Below, in pieces: positions 55,889 through 64,000 of a DNA stretch of 64,000 nt (the stretch's first letter is position 1; the number at the start of each line of letters is the position of its first letter). The DNA is from Myxococcota bacterium (lineage in GTDB: Bacteria > Myxococcota_A > UBA9160 > SMWR01). The notes below the pieces were generated by a model that did no database searches, had not been told where the DNA came from, and saw only the letters and a program-made list of their open reading frames with translations. Location of the stretch: NCBI GenBank assembly GCA_022447545.1, contig JAKVBI010000013.1, positions 116,725-180,724 on the forward strand. Direction: 5' to 3'. The position numbers were made by a program, and so were the translations under genes.

Positions 55889-56488
55889 TCAGGCGTATCC
55901 CAGCCGTTCCGCCGCTGCCTTGATTTCTTCGGTTGCACCCAGGAGCTCGTCTAGCGGGTCGAAGGTTGCAGCGAGGAATGCCTCCCTCGCGGATTCCTTC
56001 ATGCTCACCTGAAACACTTTGTTAGCACAAACGATCTCTCGCTTTTCGATATCGATGTCCAGGCTGGCTTCTGGATCGTTTTCAATGATTTTCGAGAGTT
56101 CTTTTCTGTCCTCGTCGGAAGCGATGACACATGGAATCCCCAGCGTTGTGCAGTTGCCGTGAAAGATTTCTGCAAACGAACCCGCGATGACCGCTTTCAG
56201 GCCAAATTTCTGAATGGCCTGGGGAGCATGCTCCCGAGATGAACCGCAGCCAAAGTTGTCGTCGGAGATCAAGACCGCTGCGCCTCGATGCTGCGGTGCG
56301 TCGAGGACGTGGTTTTTGCTTTCCCCCGATTCGGTAAAACGTTCGTCATGAAAGAGAGACGGGCCCAATTCGTCGAAGGTGACGCATTTCAAGAAACGGG
56401 CGGGGATGATGCGATCGGTATCGATGTCGTTGCCCTGAACGTAGACGCCCTTTCCAGAGATACGGGAAATGCTTTCTCCCGCCATCAT
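55889..56488 (-). CDS. leuD: 3-isopropylmalate/citramalate dehydratase small subunit
   Basis: 199 residues. It has the swivel-domain signature [19 protein letters not shown] and [17 protein letters not shown]. With LeuC it isomerises 2-isopropylmalate or citramalate. Its ATG overlaps the leuC stop by four bases. No leuB gene is seen in the window. Confidence 0.94.
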   Translation of the reverse strand: MMAGESISRISGKGVYVQGNDIDTDRIIPARFLKCVTFDELGPSLFHDERFTESGESKNHVLDAPQHRGAAVLISDDNFGCGSSREHAPQAIQKFGLKAVIAGSFAEIFHGNCTTLGIPCVIASDEDRKELSKIIENDPEASLDIDIEKREIVCANKVFQVSMKESAREAFLAATFDPLDELLGATEEIKAAAERLGYA

Positions 56489-57903
56489 TCTTCTCCCTTC
56501 AGTGAAAAAACTTCCCGAGCATCGGACACTTTCCCCTCGATGGCTGCGGCTGCCACCATGATGGGACTCATGAGAATCGTCCTTCCGGTGGGTGATCCCT
56601 GTCTGCCGATGAAATTTCGGTTGGAGCTGGAAGCGCAGATCTCGTCACCGACCAGCTTGTCGGGGTTCATGGCGAGGCACATCGAGCAACCGGGCATGCG
56701 CCACTCGAAACCTGCGGCTTCGAAGATCTCGTTCAACCTGAGGGCCCTTGCCTCCCGATCGACCTTTTCCGAACCTGGAACGGCGATCGCCCGGACAGCG
56801 TCCGATACTTTTCTGCCCGCGATCAATTCTGCTACCCGCTGAAAATCGCTCAACCTTCCATTGGTGCAGCTTCCGATGAAGGCAACATCGATGGGAGTTC
56901 CTTTGATGCCCTGATCTGGCTGAAGTTTCATGTAGTTGAGCGCATCCGTTACGAGATTTTTTTCTAGCCCTTCTACATCTTCCAGCTTGGGAACACGCTC
57001 TTCGATATTGATGGCTTGTCCCGGGGTGACACCCCAGGTCACCGTCGGCTTGATGTCGTCCGCATCGATCAAGACCTCGTCGTCGAACTCCGCATCCGGA
57101 TCCGAGGCGTAAGATCTCCATTTTTCCGCGGCGGCATCGAACTCGGCCCCCGTGGGTACGCGCTCTTTACCTCTCAAGAACTCGATCGTGACATCGTCTG
57201 GGTTGATATAGCCGCAGCGAGCGCCGCCTTCGATGCTCATGTTGCAGACGGTCATTCTTTCTTCCATAGACATGGCTTCGATGACTGAACCCGAATACTC
57301 GTAGGCGTGGCCAACCCCACCGTTCACACCGAGAACGCGAATGATGTGGAGGATGACGTCCTTGGCGGTCACCCCCTGGCCAAGTTTCCCTTCCACTCGA
57401 ATCCGCCTGACCTTGAGGGGGTCCATCGCGAGTGTCTGGCTGGCCAGCACGTCTCTTACCTGGCTGGTTCCGATGCCGAGTGCAATGGTGCCGAAGGCAC
57501 CATGGGTCGCGGTGTGGCTGTCGCCACAGCAGATCGTCATGCCGGGTTGCGTGAGACCCAACTCAGGTCCCACCACATGGACGATGCCCTGGGCGCCCGA
57601 CTGGGGAGCGAAGAATTCGATGCCGTGCTCCGCGGTTGCCTCTCCAAGGACCTGCAGCATTTTTTCCGCCATTTCATCCGCGAGTGGTCTTGCCTGGGTG
57701 TCTGTCGGAATGATGTGATCGACGGTTGCAAAGGTCCGATTGGGGTACGCGACATTCAGCCCTTTGTCTCTCAGCATCCCGAAGGCCTGTGGGCTGGTGA
57801 CTTCATGAATCAGATGCAGAGCCATGAAAACCTGGTATTGACCGCTATCGAGTTTTCGAATGACATGGTCATCCCACACTTTCTGGTAGAGATTCTTTCC
57901 CAC
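56485..57903 (-). CDS. leuC: 3-isopropylmalate/citramalate dehydratase large subunit
   Basis: 472 residues from a GTG at 57903, with GGGAG upstream. The three Fe-S ligands are visible: the Cys in [10 protein letters not shown] and the pair in [10 protein letters not shown]. Also [10 protein letters not shown] and [11 protein letters not shown]. It is an aconitase-superfamily enzyme acting with LeuD. The leuC-leuD-cimA order and spacing indicate one transcript and the citramalate route. Confidence 0.95.
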   Translation of the reverse strand: MGKNLYQKVWDDHVIRKLDSGQYQVFMALHLIHEVTSPQAFGMLRDKGLNVAYPNRTFATVDHIIPTDTQARPLADEMAEKMLQVLGEATAEHGIEFFAPQSGAQGIVHVVGPELGLTQPGMTICCGDSHTATHGAFGTIALGIGTSQVRDVLASQTLAMDPLKVRRIRVEGKLGQGVTAKDVILHIIRVLGVNGGVGHAYEYSGSVIEAMSMEERMTVCNMSIEGGARCGYINPDDVTIEFLRGKERVPTGAEFDAAAEKWRSYASDPDAEFDDEVLIDADDIKPTVTWGVTPGQAINIEERVPKLEDVEGLEKNLVTDALNYMKLQPDQGIKGTPIDVAFIGSCTNGRLSDFQRVAELIAGRKVSDAVRAIAVPGSEKVDREARALRLNEIFEAAGFEWRMPGCSMCLAMNPDKLVGDEICASSSNRNFIGRQGSPTGRTILMSPIMVAAAAIEGKVSDAREVFSLKGEE

Positions 57904-58077
57904 GACGCTCCCGTTCCATGAATGCCCAAGAAGAGGGGCGCAAATTCTATCACGAATATTCGACGGTGATATTTTCAGCGGGAATCCGGCCCAGTTTCGG
58001 AAAATGAGCCCTCGGAGCTGGGAACGTGCCGACCGAGTCTAGGATCTGGTTTGAATGTGGAGATCGAACGAGGTGTT

Positions 58078-58980
58078 TCAACCCAGCCAAATTTCGAGCA
58101 GGTGTGCACGCAGTGCATCATTGTCAACATGGGTGGCGACTGCGACGGGAGTTCCCTCGGGTTCTTGGTGGGTGTGACCACGGGAGTCGACTCGAATGTT
58201 TCTTGTGGAGAGGGGAGCGAGATTGGGTTCCGAGAGAGTCGCGATCGCCAATGGATCGTGGAGGTGTACGGTTGGGATCTTCGCCCCGAGCCCTTCGCGC
58301 TGGACCTCGAGCCAGTGGTCACATAGAACGGCGAGTTGGGCCGTCAGTGGGCTGCCCGCCGCGAGTTTTGCGACATCCTGAGATTCGAGGTGTGTTCTGA
58401 AGGTGACTTCGGCGGGAATGATCCGGGGTGGAGAGGCTTGAGGCGCTCTCAGCGCATCGTCGATAGCCAAGGGGTCACACCACCAATTCCACTCTGGAAT
58501 GGAATCGATCATACCAGGGAGGAGCACGTTTTCGATCTTTCCCCCCATGATGGTGAGAGGGGGAAGAGGATGTCCTGCACGAGCGAGAGCGCCGAGGTTC
58601 GTGGCAGGTCCGATTGCGACCAGGGCATCGGGCCGTTTCGCGGCCAACTCTCTGGCCAGCGCTTCGACGCGCTCACTGGCATCGTCGTTGCTCTCGACGA
58701 CCTTCCGCGGAGCGGGATCCACCAAGATGCCGAGGCCTTCGTGGCCGAACATGCGCCCTTTGCGTTTGGGCGAGAGTGGCGCACCGAGACCTTCCACGAC
58801 GGGGACTTCAGAAGCACCGGCCAGTTCCAGGATCCGATTTGCGATCCGGGAGCGCAGACTGACGTCACCGAACACCGTTGAAATACCCACGAGGTCAATC
58901 GAGGGATGCCGAAGCGCGTAAGCGATCGCCAGTGCATCGTCTACATCCGTACCTACATCGGTATCGATCCAAACTCGCAA
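58078..58980 (-). CDS. Inosine-uridine preferring nucleoside hydrolase
   Basis: 300 residues. The calcium-site signature DTDVGTDVDDALA is at the N-terminus, with VVEGLGAPLSP, GPATNLGALAR and NWWCDPLAID further on, and a late His-containing N-V-H/V-D segment. It cleaves the N-glycosidic bond of ribonucleosides for salvage. It stands alone between leuC and the cytochrome pair. Confidence 0.92.
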   Translation of the reverse strand: MRVWIDTDVGTDVDDALAIAYALRHPSIDLVGISTVFGDVSLRSRIANRILELAGASEVPVVEGLGAPLSPKRKGRMFGHEGLGILVDPAPRKVVESNDDASERVEALARELAAKRPDALVAIGPATNLGALARAGHPLPPLTIMGGKIENVLLPGMIDSIPEWNWWCDPLAIDDALRAPQASPPRIIPAEVTFRTHLESQDVAKLAAGSPLTAQLAVLCDHWLEVQREGLGAKIPTVHLHDPLAIATLSEPNLAPLSTRNIRVDSRGHTHQEPEGTPVAVATHVDNDALRAHLLEIWLG

Positions 58981-59175
58981 TGACGTTCCTCCTCAGCGGT
59001 TCCCAGTCGGTTCGGATTTCCAGATGCCGGAATGGGGGCGCAAAAACCGAGCTCTTGGCAAAAGGCCCATCAGTTGAGATGAACCTCGAGGGTGGCGTGT
59101 TGCCCGATCCAGTTGAAACCTGCGCCATGCTGATCCGGATTCGACCTCGTGAGAGGCATCGAGATCTTCACCCGA

Positions 59176-60072
59176 TCATTTGGATTCGACCACTAATGCG
59201 TTGTGGATTGGGGGTACGGTCTTCAGGTAGGTGGCGATGGCTCGAAGGTCATCCGGTTCGGCACTCGCATACCCGTGCTGGATGACCTCCGCCATCAGGC
59301 CCTGAGTATCGTCACCGTCAGGCTTTAGCCCGATTTCGAGAAACCACGTGATATCGGGAATCGACCAGCGGCCGATACCCGTTTGGTCATCGGATGTGAT
59401 GTTCGGTGCAAGCTCGCCTTCGGGTCCTGAAGCCGATCCCGCCATTGAGTTCTGCAAATCGAGCCCGCCGGTCAGTGTTCGTGGCGTATGGCACTCGCCG
59501 CAATGAGCCACCGCTTGCACGAGATAGTGGCCCCGGTTCCAGGTGGCATCTCGGTTCGAGTTTTCCTGCCAGGGCCCTGTCTCGAAATTCAGCCATTTCC
59601 AAGGGGTGATAGCCGGGCGCCATGAAAATGGAAATGGAGCATCCGGCGGCAGATTCGCCCGCCTGATCGGTTCGAGGGTCGTCAGGTATGCGCGCAGATC
59701 CAGGAGGTCTCGATCAGACATGAAGGTGAAGGCGGTATAGGGAAAAACGGGAAAATAGTTTCGTCCTTCCGGAGAAACTCCGTCGCGCATGGCACGAATG
59801 AAATCGGCATCGGACCAATTTCCAATGCCCGTCTCCGGGTCGGGGGTGATGTTGCTGCTGTAGTAGACGCCGAAGGGGCTGGAAAGAGCACGGCCCCCTG
59901 CGAGCAGGGGCGCAGAGTCGCCTTCGCCGGGATAGTTGGTGTGGCACGTACACCCGCCGGCTATCCGCAGGACTTGCAGTCCCCGCTCCGCATCTCCTCC
60001 ATCCGAAAGGCCAGGCAGTGGAAGCAGGGTCAGGAGGGCGGCAAATCCAAGCCAGATGAAATTTCGCTGCAT
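59176..60072 (-). CDS. Diheme c-type cytochrome with one atypical heme motif
   Basis: 298 residues from the ATG at 60072, one base after the stop of the cytochrome c' gene. The signal peptide ends near residue 23. The second heme site is canonical (C-G-E-C-H about residue 190). The first reads Cys41-Thr-Cys43-His44, that is C-x-C-H with one residue between the cysteines. Mid-segments such as NITPDPETGIGNWSDADFIR and FVFPYTAFTFMSDRDLLDL match the cytochrome c subunits that feed on dehydrogenases. A terminal distal Met is probable but not pinned. Confidence 0.83.
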   Translation of the reverse strand: MQRNFIWLGFAALLTLLPLPGLSDGGDAERGLQVLRIAGGCTCHTNYPGEGDSAPLLAGGRALSSPFGVYYSSNITPDPETGIGNWSDADFIRAMRDGVSPEGRNYFPVFPYTAFTFMSDRDLLDLRAYLTTLEPIRRANLPPDAPFPFSWRPAITPWKWLNFETGPWQENSNRDATWNRGHYLVQAVAHCGECHTPRTLTGGLDLQNSMAGSASGPEGELAPNITSDDQTGIGRWSIPDITWFLEIGLKPDGDDTQGLMAEVIQHGYASAEPDDLRAIATYLKTVPPIHNALVVESK

Positions 60073-60073
60073 C

Positions 60074-60574
60074 CTACTTTCGCTTGTAGGACTCTTCCTT
60101 GGGCTTTCGGAATTGCTTGTGGCATCCGCTGCAGGAGCGGCCAAGAGACTTCATTCCAGCTGCAATCTTGCCGAGGTCTGCGTCATCGCCCGCCTCCTCC
60201 AGGTTTTCTGCAGCGGTTTCCATTGCTTGGATGGCCTTTTCGAAATCTTCCCATTCGGTCCAGATGTTGGCCTTGGCATCCGTTGCTCCGGAAACCACCT
60301 TTTCTCGAAAAGCGCTCGCGATCAGTTTCGCGTCGGCAGCGATGTTCTTTGCATGCGTTTCGACATTCGGCAGGAGAGACAGCCTGTACTTGAGGATGTC
60401 CCCCACGGCCCCGGTGCTGGCGCCTATGGAGCCCATGAGATGCTGGCGATACTTGATGTGGCCCTCGTCGTTCTGGGCCCATGTTGGAGTGGCCAGAAGT
60501 AGGAACACGATCACTGCTCCCAGCACGCACTGGATCCGCTGGGGGCTTATCTCTGAGAGGGGCGTCGTTGCCAT
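60074..60574 (-). CDS. Cytochrome c' family (class II) protein
   Basis: 166 residues. A signal peptide occupies residues 1-33. The rest is a four-helix pattern, with the single heme motif C-S-G-C-H at 148-152 close to the C-terminus, as in cytochrome c' and c556. Such proteins bind NO or carry electrons in the periplasm. It is coupled to the diheme cytochrome gene. The RiPP precursor gene lies 165 bases upstream on the same strand. Confidence 0.87.
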   Translation of the reverse strand: MATTPLSEISPQRIQCVLGAVIVFLLLATPTWAQNDEGHIKYRQHLMGSIGASTGAVGDILKYRLSLLPNVETHAKNIAADAKLIASAFREKVVSGATDAKANIWTEWEDFEKAIQAMETAAENLEEAGDDADLGKIAAGMKSLGRSCSGCHKQFRKPKEESYKRK

Positions 60575-60739
60575 GCGAGTTCTCCTGGTGGGTGGAGTCG
60601 GTGAAATTGACTTACCACGGCTAGATGGTTGAGCCGGGTTCAGGATGCCTTGGACAAAGTCCGATCAAATGAATTCAATTTGGCAACTCGTTTGAAGCGA
60701 CTCCTCCGCGATGGACGCGCCTTCGTTCGGTTTCACGGA

Positions 60740-61285
60740 TCATGAAACGAAGCAGGGAACGAGAACGATCTCAACCTCGGCGACCGCTGTACTCGTGGTT
60801 TCGACGTCCTGGGCTTCTGTGGTCGTATTGACGACTTCTTCGGTTTGGACCGCGGACGTTTCAGCGACATATGCCTCTACATTGGCCGTAGCGTTCTTTC
60901 CCCCCGCAATCTGCTCGAGGTCGGAATCGCTCATTTCTCCACTGGCAACCGCCTGCGGCACCACGGGAAGAACCACGTGCGATTTGTTCGCTGTATCCCG
61001 CACGATTCGAACTTCGACATTTTCCGGGAGGTTTCGCAGCTGGGCCACAGCAGAGTTGAACGCATCATCGTGTTCATCCATCTGGGATATTTCCGGTAGG
61101 ACTGCGTGAAGCAAATTGGGGGAATTTTCGAGAACCGCAACCTCATGGTCGTCGGGAATGTCCACCCCAGCGCTCTTCAAGGTTCCTTTCGGGTCCGAGG
61201 CAAGTTGCTGGCGAAAGTCGGATTCACGCCATGATCTTGCGATGGATTCAGCCAAGATGGCTCGGTTCTTGTCGCTCTTCTTCAC
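60740..61285 (-). CDS. NHLP-leader RiPP precursor (proteusin-like)
   Basis: 181 residues from a GTG at 61285 with AGGAG upstream. The leader has the nitrile-hydratase-like features: R-S-W-R-E-S-D-F-R-Q-Q-L, D-P-K-G-T-L-K-S-A-G-V and a D-L-E-Q-I-A-G-G cleavage site at residues 122-129. Part of the leader looks duplicated: VAVLENSPNLLHAVLPE (49-65) and VRIVRDTANKSHVVLPV (92-108). The candidate core, residues 130-181, is Thr/Val/Ala/Glu-rich and ends V-L-V-P-C-F-V-S. The radical SAM epimerase gene lies just upstream. Confidence 0.9.
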   Translation of the reverse strand: MKKSDKNRAILAESIARSWRESDFRQQLASDPKGTLKSAGVDIPDDHEVAVLENSPNLLHAVLPEISQMDEHDDAFNSAVAQLRNLPENVEVRIVRDTANKSHVVLPVVPQAVASGEMSDSDLEQIAGGKNATANVEAYVAETSAVQTEEVVNTTTEAQDVETTSTAVAEVEIVLVPCFVS

Positions 61286-61335
61286 TTTTTATCTCCTAGA
61301 ATTTTGGGCATTCGCTGAATGCGTTTTCGGTGGTC

Positions 61336-62889
61336 CTAACTGACTTTGGCTGAGTGCTCCACGGTAAGTTGACCACCTGTTGTCTTCATAGTTGGGTTGC
61401 CTGATGGTTCTTCATCCAACAGGCTGCGGTCAAAAAGGTCGTTGAGGAAACTGAAAACAGTCGAGGCAGGTACGTTCAGGCGGTCTTCAAGGGCTAGAGC
61501 AACCTCACCGACCGTGTGGTGTCCTTTCAGGAGCTCGGTTGCAACCTCGCGAGAGGACGGAGTGCCGCCTTCGTAGGTGACCAATTCGCCGAATCCCTGG
61601 GCCTTGAAGCCGTCGGGGAGAATCTCGATTTGGAGATCGCGGCGAAAGCGGCCGGGATCCGATGCGCGCAAAGAAGGCCGCATGTGTTGATCGATCATTC
61701 CTTCGATTCGCTGGGCGAAGTCATCCCCGTCCGTAAAGTTGGCTTCATCCAATATCCAATGCCCTTCGGGCCAGATTTCGTCGGATGGGCACGGCGTGAC
61801 CAACCGGATCGATCGATTCACCATGTTGATCAGGAAACCGGAAACGCACGAAACGGTGCCCGGGACTTCGTCCCAGCCTTCTTTCACGTTCGCGGCACTT
61901 TCAGCGCGCCGGCTCAATATCTTCGACCCTCGAGCACGCCCGGAATTGCTCTGGATGTTGACGGCCTCCCGGTTCTGAAGGACCAACTCGGTATGGAGAA
62001 GCTCCTCGGCCGTGAAGGTCTTGTGCACTTCTTTGAAGGTCTTGAGGGTCGTGATCGAGAAGCGGTTGATGTCACAGCCGAGACCGCTGGAAAGCTTCAA
62101 CAGAGCGCGGGTCCGTTCGACGTCTTTGAGGGGTTGGGCGGTGGTGGTTTGTGGGAATCGGCCACAGATCCGGGCGAAATCCGTGAGCAGCTCTTCATAG
62201 TCGGGGTTGTCGATGGGATCTGTGGCCCAATAGCAGAAGCCTCCCTTCGCCCCTTCACCGATGATGCGCCGCAGTGCTTGGAGAACCTCGAGCCAGAGTT
62301 TTCGATTCTCAGGCGTATAGCGGAAGTCGGCCCCTTTCTTTTTGGCCGAGACTCCGCAGAACCAACACCCCACCGAGCATCCTTCAGAAATCTCGATCGA
62401 GAACGGCGCATGGACGATGTTGACATATGAATTTTCGCCGAGTTGGCTTCGGATGCGCTTCATCTGACGTTCTCGCCAGGCGCGCTGGCGGGGATCTTGG
62501 GGGAGGCAATGTTCGAGCCTGACAGCTTCGCGGTGAAGAATTTTCTCGGAGTTCCATACTCGATAGCGCTGGACCGGATAGGGAACGCTCGTTCTTTCGC
62601 TCAAGCACTTGTGCGCGAACGCAGCATCCCAAAGGTATCGCACCTCTTCGGGGTCCACTTCGTGACCGTGACGCGCTGCCGCAGCGGTGGCGTCCTCCAT
62701 CATTTCGTCGCGGAAGCTTGCATCCGCGCACCAGTGTTCCAGCAGCCGTTTGATGTGTGCGACTTCGCTGGAGAATGGAGAACTCGCGGCAGCGCTCGGT
62801 GGGAGCAGGGGCTGGAAAAGGTCGGGCCGTTCGTCGAATGCCTTGTGCAGTTTTTCCTGAAGAATTTCGCTGTCGCTCTCTTTGAACAT
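61336..62889 (-). CDS. Radical SAM RiPP maturase, PoyD-like epimerase family
   Basis: 517 residues from the ATG at 62889; a TTG at 62931 would add 14. The [4Fe-4S] motif is Cys171-x3-Cys175-x2-Cys178 in EGCSVGCWFCGVSA, the sequence context of radical SAM peptide epimerases such as PoyD/OspD. Residues 40-100 are a helical, leader-recognition-like segment, and residues about 440-500 resemble a PqqD-like winged helix (KGHHTVGEVALALEDRLNVP). By family, it epimerises L- to D-residues in the adjacent precursor. Methylation or other chemistry is not excluded. Confidence 0.87.
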   Translation of the reverse strand: MFKESDSEILQEKLHKAFDERPDLFQPLLPPSAAASSPFSSEVAHIKRLLEHWCADASFRDEMMEDATAAAARHGHEVDPEEVRYLWDAAFAHKCLSERTSVPYPVQRYRVWNSEKILHREAVRLEHCLPQDPRQRAWRERQMKRIRSQLGENSYVNIVHAPFSIEISEGCSVGCWFCGVSAKKKGADFRYTPENRKLWLEVLQALRRIIGEGAKGGFCYWATDPIDNPDYEELLTDFARICGRFPQTTTAQPLKDVERTRALLKLSSGLGCDINRFSITTLKTFKEVHKTFTAEELLHTELVLQNREAVNIQSNSGRARGSKILSRRAESAANVKEGWDEVPGTVSCVSGFLINMVNRSIRLVTPCPSDEIWPEGHWILDEANFTDGDDFAQRIEGMIDQHMRPSLRASDPGRFRRDLQIEILPDGFKAQGFGELVTYEGGTPSSREVATELLKGHHTVGEVALALEDRLNVPASTVFSFLNDLFDRSLLDEEPSGNPTMKTTGGQLTVEHSAKVS

Positions 62890-63233
62890 CTTTGGGTTAC
62901 CAATTCTCCAAGCTAACGCCGCGAGCTTCAAGGAGCGCAGCCATAGGGAACACCTTACAAATCGACCTAGTTTTGCTCAGTTTATCTGATTCTAACCTGA
63001 CCCCAAACTGAGTCTCTCGAAATCTTCAGTCGATTCGAAGACTCGTCAAGGGAGTTCGGTGAGTTCGGGCGAATACCCCCCAGGCGCTCGTGCCCGGGGC
63101 CAAGGGTGAACCTATCTTGGAAACACCCGGATGCAGTAGAAGTTTGGAATCGGCGAATGGATCCAACGGGAGTGAATCGGGGCGGTTGACGACTCTCAGC
63201 TCAGCCCGCATGGTTCGAGAAGCTTCCGGAGGG
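62890..63233. other. Divergent intergenic region of RiPP and TolC-family genes
   Basis: 344 bases, locally AT-rich around 62970-63000, between the epimerase (minus) and TolC-family (plus) starts. It contains the 8-bp inverted repeat listed at 62976-63012. No copy of the GGTGATCCG element or a classical promoter was found. Confidence 0.45.
62976..63012. repeat. Inverted repeat with 8-bp arms
   Basis: CTCAGTTT (62976-62983) and AAACTGAG (63005-63012), 21 bases apart, in the divergent RiPP/TolC-family control region. It may be an operator. Confidence 0.4.
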
Positions 63234-64000
63234 ATGAAATTGGGCGATATTTTACATCCGCGGGTCTCACGGGTTGCATTCTTGCGACTCGGAGTTCCAA
63301 TTGTGAGCTTGCTGTTTGCGAGCTTCGCGGATCGCAGCTCAGGGATGGAGACGAGCCTTCGTGAAACCCTGACTGCGGCCTATCTGACGAACCCTCACAT
63401 TGCAGGCCAGCGGGCCTTGTTGCGAGCTTCGAACGAGCAGATCGCTCAGGCCAAACAAAACTGGTTTCGTCCAACTCTCAATGCAACGGGTGGGGTGGAA
63501 TGGAACCAGAAAAAGACGGGCGAGGGCTTCGATCCAGCGGGTGCTGGAACCAACGCAGTTGCGTACGAGACCCAATCCACCACACCGGATGTCGACATCA
63601 CGCTGGATTTTCCGATCTTTCGCAGTGGCCAGACCGTCTACCTCATTCAGGTGGCCGAAGCCGGGGTCGATGCGGACCAGTGGGATCTGGTGGCCACTGA
63701 GCAGGACGTGCTCGGACAGGCGGCTCGCTCCCACGCACACGTCGTTCTGTATCGCTCCCATGTGGCGATCGCCAAGCGACAAGTCGAGGCCTATGAACCT
63801 CTACTCGCCATGTCGCGTGACATGTATGAGTCGCGGACGGCGACGATTACCGACATGGCGCAAGTCGAACTCGAGCTTGCCCAGGCCCGCGCCAATCTCG
63901 CCACCTACGAGGGGGCCGCCGATGTAGCGGAAGCCCAATACACGGCTGTCGTTGGCAGGGAACCCACGGAATTGTCCCCTTTGCCTCGGCTTTCCCCGGG
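63234..64000 (+). CDS. TolC-family outer-membrane efflux protein, 3' end outside window
   Basis: 255 codons are visible from the ATG at 63234; an in-frame ATG at 63210 is an alternative. A signal sequence region (VPIVSLLFASFA) is followed by LRETLTAAYLTNPHIAGQRA, the opening of the TolC repeat, and then DITLDFPIFRSGQTVYLIQ, the beta-strand of the barrel. LAQARANLATYEGAADVAEA gives the coiled-coil hairpin. It is an outer-membrane channel for type I secretion or efflux. Divergence from the RiPP genes suggests it may export the product; the missing downstream genes would decide. Confidence 0.87.
   Translation, partial: MKLGDILHPRVSRVAFLRLGVPIVSLLFASFADRSSGMETSLRETLTAAYLTNPHIAGQRALLRASNEQIAQAKQNWFRPTLNATGGVEWNQKKTGEGFDPAGAGTNAVAYETQSTTPDVDITLDFPIFRSGQTVYLIQVAEAGVDADQWDLVATEQDVLGQAARSHAHVVLYRSHVAIAKRQVEAYEPLLAMSRDMYESRTATITDMAQVELELAQARANLATYEGAADVAEAQYTAVVGREPTELSPLPRLSP

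Noticed and set aside
61516-62430. 304-residue plus-strand frame inside the radical SAM gene
   Set aside because: Antisense shadow; the minus-strand gene contains the Fe-S motif.
1-64000. CRISPR arrays, tRNA or rRNA genes, complete insertion sequences
   Set aside because: No regularly spaced direct repeats, cloverleaf-like sequence, rRNA sequence or transposase was seen when reading; short elements could be missed without computation.

Overview
The window is a GC-rich, gene-dense bacterial chromosome segment. It looks like a Gram-negative heterotroph of the former Deltaproteobacteria or a neighbouring phylum (Myxococcota, Binatota and similar are possible). The pointers are several outer-membrane lipoproteins, an OmpA-family protein, an autotransporter-type barrel, a TolC-family protein, PEP-CTERM proteins (which imply an exosortase elsewhere), and many acyl-CoA dehydrogenase, short-chain dehydrogenase, P450 and glutathione-transferase genes. 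The taxon is inferred from gene content only. I saw no rRNA, tRNA, CRISPR array or intact insertion sequence.

Layout. 1-13.5 kb: BON lipoprotein, DUF3604 lipoprotein, molybdopterin oxidoreductase, Cys/Met PLP enzyme, GT4 glycosyltransferase, Tat-exported beta-carbonic anhydrase, PEP-CTERM protein, alkaline-phosphatase-superfamily protein, flavin monooxygenase-like protein, AI-2E-family transporter. 13.6-20 kb: Sel1 lipoprotein, decayed acyl-CoA ligase, PEP-CTERM protein, small split-barrel protein, M14 carboxypeptidase, PhyH-type dioxygenase.

20-31.5 kb is the most interesting region. A minus-strand operon encodes a small zinc-ribbon protein, an unknown protein, a large caspase-like lipoprotein, an ECF-type sigma factor and a zinc-finger anti-sigma protein. 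Diverging from it are an OmpA-family protein, several tiny secreted proteins (two share an identical 11-residue Cys-flanked motif, one has two 36-residue repeats), a CsgG-like lipoprotein with a DUF4384-like end, a second zinc-ribbon protein and an autotransporter-type barrel. A bipartite sequence, GGTGATCCG then 13 nt (14 once) then a CGAC-containing box, occurs seven times. Each copy is correctly oriented just upstream of a gene, including both the start and the anti-sigma end of the sigma operon, and one copy sits 27 kb away before a 66-aa gene. I read this as the regulon of the local sigma factor controlling a curli-like or other surface system that I cannot match to a described one.

31.5-37 kb is a taurine dissimilation operon: taurine:pyruvate aminotransferase, acetate kinase, sulfoacetaldehyde acetyltransferase (Xsc) and a TauD-family dioxygenase, so sulfoacetaldehyde could go to sulfite, acetate and ATP. 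37-53 kb holds PhyH and PlsC proteins, two GSTs, a P450, a large repeat-domain surface protein, a catabolic run (SDR, acyl-CoA dehydrogenase, MFS remnant, SDR, amidohydrolase, GPH symporter) and a metallophosphoesterase lipoprotein. 53-58 kb has a methyltransferase and a leuC-leuD-cimA operon (citramalate route to isoleucine). 58-64 kb has a nucleoside hydrolase, a c-type cytochrome pair, a RiPP cassette (NHLP-leader precursor next to a PoyD-like radical SAM epimerase) and a divergent TolC-family gene cut by the window edge that may serve export.
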